This document shows, one piece after another, positions 7,369 to 7,775 of a DNA stretch of 7,775 nucleotides (positions are counted from its first letter, which is position 1; each line of letters starts with the position of its first letter). The translations under genes and the position numbers were made by a program. The notes beneath the pieces are model-generated. The model searched no databases. It was not told the origin of the DNA and saw only the letters and a program-made list of their open reading frames with translations. This DNA is from Bordetella parapertussis (GTDB lineage Bacteria > Pseudomonadota > Gammaproteobacteria > Burkholderiales > Burkholderiaceae_C): assembly GCA_945861305.1 (NCBI GenBank), contig CAMATW010000055.1, positions 1 to 7,775 on the forward strand, given 5' to 3'.

Positions 7369-7419
7369 AAAGAAAAAAAGTTTTAAAGTTTGACTCAACC
7401 TTCAAATTTGTGTCATAAT
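7369..7419 (+). promoter_or_regulatory. Main rRNA promoter with UP-like element (P2)
   Basis: TTGACT (7390-7395) and CATAAT (7414-7419) each match five of six consensus bases with an 18-base spacer. An A/T-rich stretch (about 7369-7389, A7 followed by T4 and A3) lies directly upstream, as in the UP elements that bind the RNA polymerase alpha subunit at rRNA promoters. The start is expected near 7426. This is the best promoter in the window. Confidence 0.7.
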
Positions 7420-7424
7420 CTAAG

Positions 7425-7446
7425 GCTTCGCTCATCGGGGTGAAGC
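7425..7446 (+). promoter_or_regulatory. boxB-like leader hairpin
   Basis: GCTTCGCTC (7425-7433) pairs with GGGTGAAGC (7438-7446) over 9 positions, including two G-U pairs, around the loop ATCG. It lies about 20 bases before boxA, the usual boxB position of rRNA antitermination regions. It also sits at the predicted P2 start, so it would be at the very 5' end of a P2 transcript. Confidence 0.5.
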
Positions 7447-7467
7447 AATAAAACAGGCAACTGTTTA

Positions 7468-7479
7468 GGTTCATTAACA
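7468..7479 (+). promoter_or_regulatory. boxA antitermination motif of the rRNA leader
   Basis: GGTTCATTAACA matches the E. coli rRNA boxA TGCTCTTTAACA at 9 of 12 positions. In RNA it would be bound by NusB-S10 to protect rRNA transcripts from premature termination. It sits after the boxB-like hairpin and about 157 bases before mature 16S. Confidence 0.65.
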
Positions 7480-7500
7480 AATTACAGCCGATAAGCGTGG

Positions 7501-7555
7501 GCGTTTTAAGGCAATTGCCAAGGTTCTAGTAACCGAGTCGCAAGACTTAAAACGC
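7501..7555 (+). repeat. Leader stem: 10-bp inverted repeat enclosing two smaller hairpins
   Basis: GCGTTTTAAG (7501-7510) is perfectly complementary to CTTAAAACGC (7546-7555). Inside lie the palindrome GGCAATTGCC (7510-7519) and the stem GGTT/AACC (7522-7525 with 7531-7534, 5-base loop). Together they predict a branched structure in the pre-16S leader, possibly acting in processing or 30S assembly. Confidence 0.6.
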
Positions 7556-7566
7556 TCATGAAGATA

Positions 7567-7583
7567 GAAGTGAAGTTCACTTC
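7567..7583 (+). repeat. 8-bp inverted repeat in the rRNA leader
   Basis: GAAGTGAA and TTCACTTC are perfect complements around one central base. In RNA the innermost pairs must open to make a loop, leaving a stem of about 6-7 bp. It is part of the pre-16S leader; its function is unknown, and a processing site is possible. Confidence 0.5.
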
Positions 7584-7603
7584 AATTCCGTTTTTAATGA
7601 GTG

Positions 7604-7617
7604 GCCTCGAAAGAGGC
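7604..7617 (+). repeat. GNRA-tetraloop hairpin just before 16S
   Basis: GCCTC (7604-7608), loop GAAA and GAGGC (7613-7617) form a stable GNRA hairpin followed by an A-run. It lies about 19 bases before the mature 16S end. It is not a terminator, since A's and not T's follow it on the transcribed strand. Confidence 0.55.
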
Positions 7618-7635
7618 AAAAAAACTATCAAGATC

Positions 7636-7775
7636 GAACTATAGAGTTTGATCCTGGCTCAGATTGAACGCTGGCGGAATGCTTTACACATGCAAGTCGA
7701 ACGGCAGCACGGGGGCAACCCTGGTGGCGAGTGGCGAACGGGTGAGTAATATATCGGAACGTGCCCAGTCGTGGG
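7636..7775 (+). rRNA. 16S ribosomal RNA, 5' end, cut by window edge
   Basis: The universal 5' segment AGAGTTTGATCCTGGCTCAG starts at 7643. As this begins at position 8 in E. coli numbering, the mature end is placed at about 7636. The conserved blocks GATTGAACGCTGGCGG, ACACATGCAAGTCGAACGG and GGCGAACGGGTGAGTAAT follow in order. The variable part (CAGCACGGGGGCAACCCTGG) and ATATATCGGAACGTGCCC fit Comamonadaceae-type betaproteobacteria. About 140 of roughly 1,530 bases are present; no defect is visible. Confidence 0.97.

Larger units (their letters stand above)
7172..7635. other. Gene-free control region between uup and the 16S rRNA gene
   Basis: These 464 bases hold the putative uup promoter on the left and, on the plus strand, the promoters and leader of the rRNA operon. 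Short frames open on both strands between about 7159 and 7398, but they overlap each other and the promoters, have lysine-rich or low-complexity products and lack ribosome binding sites. I therefore call no protein gene here. No tRNA is seen. Confidence 0.75.

Noticed and set aside
7181..7393. Possible 70-residue lysine-rich small protein on the plus strand
   Set aside because: It has no Shine-Dalgarno, covers both putative rRNA promoters, and its lysines come from A-tracts of the UP-like element. A comparable frame is open on the opposite strand (7398-7159), so openness alone means little. Ribosome profiling or conservation would be needed to revive it.
7604..7630. Rho-independent terminator before 16S
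   Set aside because: The hairpin is followed by an A-run, not a T-run, on the plus strand, and on the minus strand no gene ends here. A terminator inside an rRNA leader is also implausible.

Overview
The window looks like chromosomal DNA from a betaproteobacterium, most likely Burkholderiales of the Comamonadaceae type. The main evidence is the 5' end of a 16S rRNA gene at the right edge. Its V1 region and the positions around the start of helix 6 read like Comamonadaceae; this is from memory, not a database comparison. The protein-coding genes are moderately GC-rich, densely packed and typical of that group. I see no insertion sequence, phage gene, CRISPR array, tRNA or other sign of a mobile region.

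Layout from left to right. Positions 1-1967 (minus strand) hold most of a DsbD/ScsB-type membrane thiol:disulfide reductase, open for 655 codons without a stop and cut by the window edge inside its C-terminal thioredoxin domain. Only 27 bases separate it from a divergent creatininase-family amidohydrolase on the plus strand (1995-2798). That gene converges, with one base between the stop codons, on a four-gene minus-strand run. In transcription order the run is uup (ABC-F ATPase, 7171-5279), an EamA/DMT exporter (5282-4392, overlapping uup by 4 bases), a PhzF-family isomerase-like protein (4363-3527) and a histidine-phosphatase-superfamily protein (3480-2800). The run is co-directional with gaps of -4, 28 and 46 bases, so it is probably one operon.

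Positions 7172-7635 contain no convincing gene. They form the control region of a ribosomal RNA operon: a weaker upstream promoter, an A/T-rich UP-like element with a strong promoter, a boxB-like hairpin, a boxA antitermination motif and several leader hairpins. The mature 16S gene starts near 7636 and leaves the window at 7775. uup, a ribosome-associated ABC-F factor, is transcribed divergently from this rRNA operon.

Nothing here amounts to a clearly new biological system. The points most worth a second look are the Ser in place of the second catalytic His in the phosphatase-family protein, the possible leaderless starts of uup and dsbD, the uup/rrn divergent arrangement, and the coupled exporter-PhzF-phosphatase genes downstream of uup.
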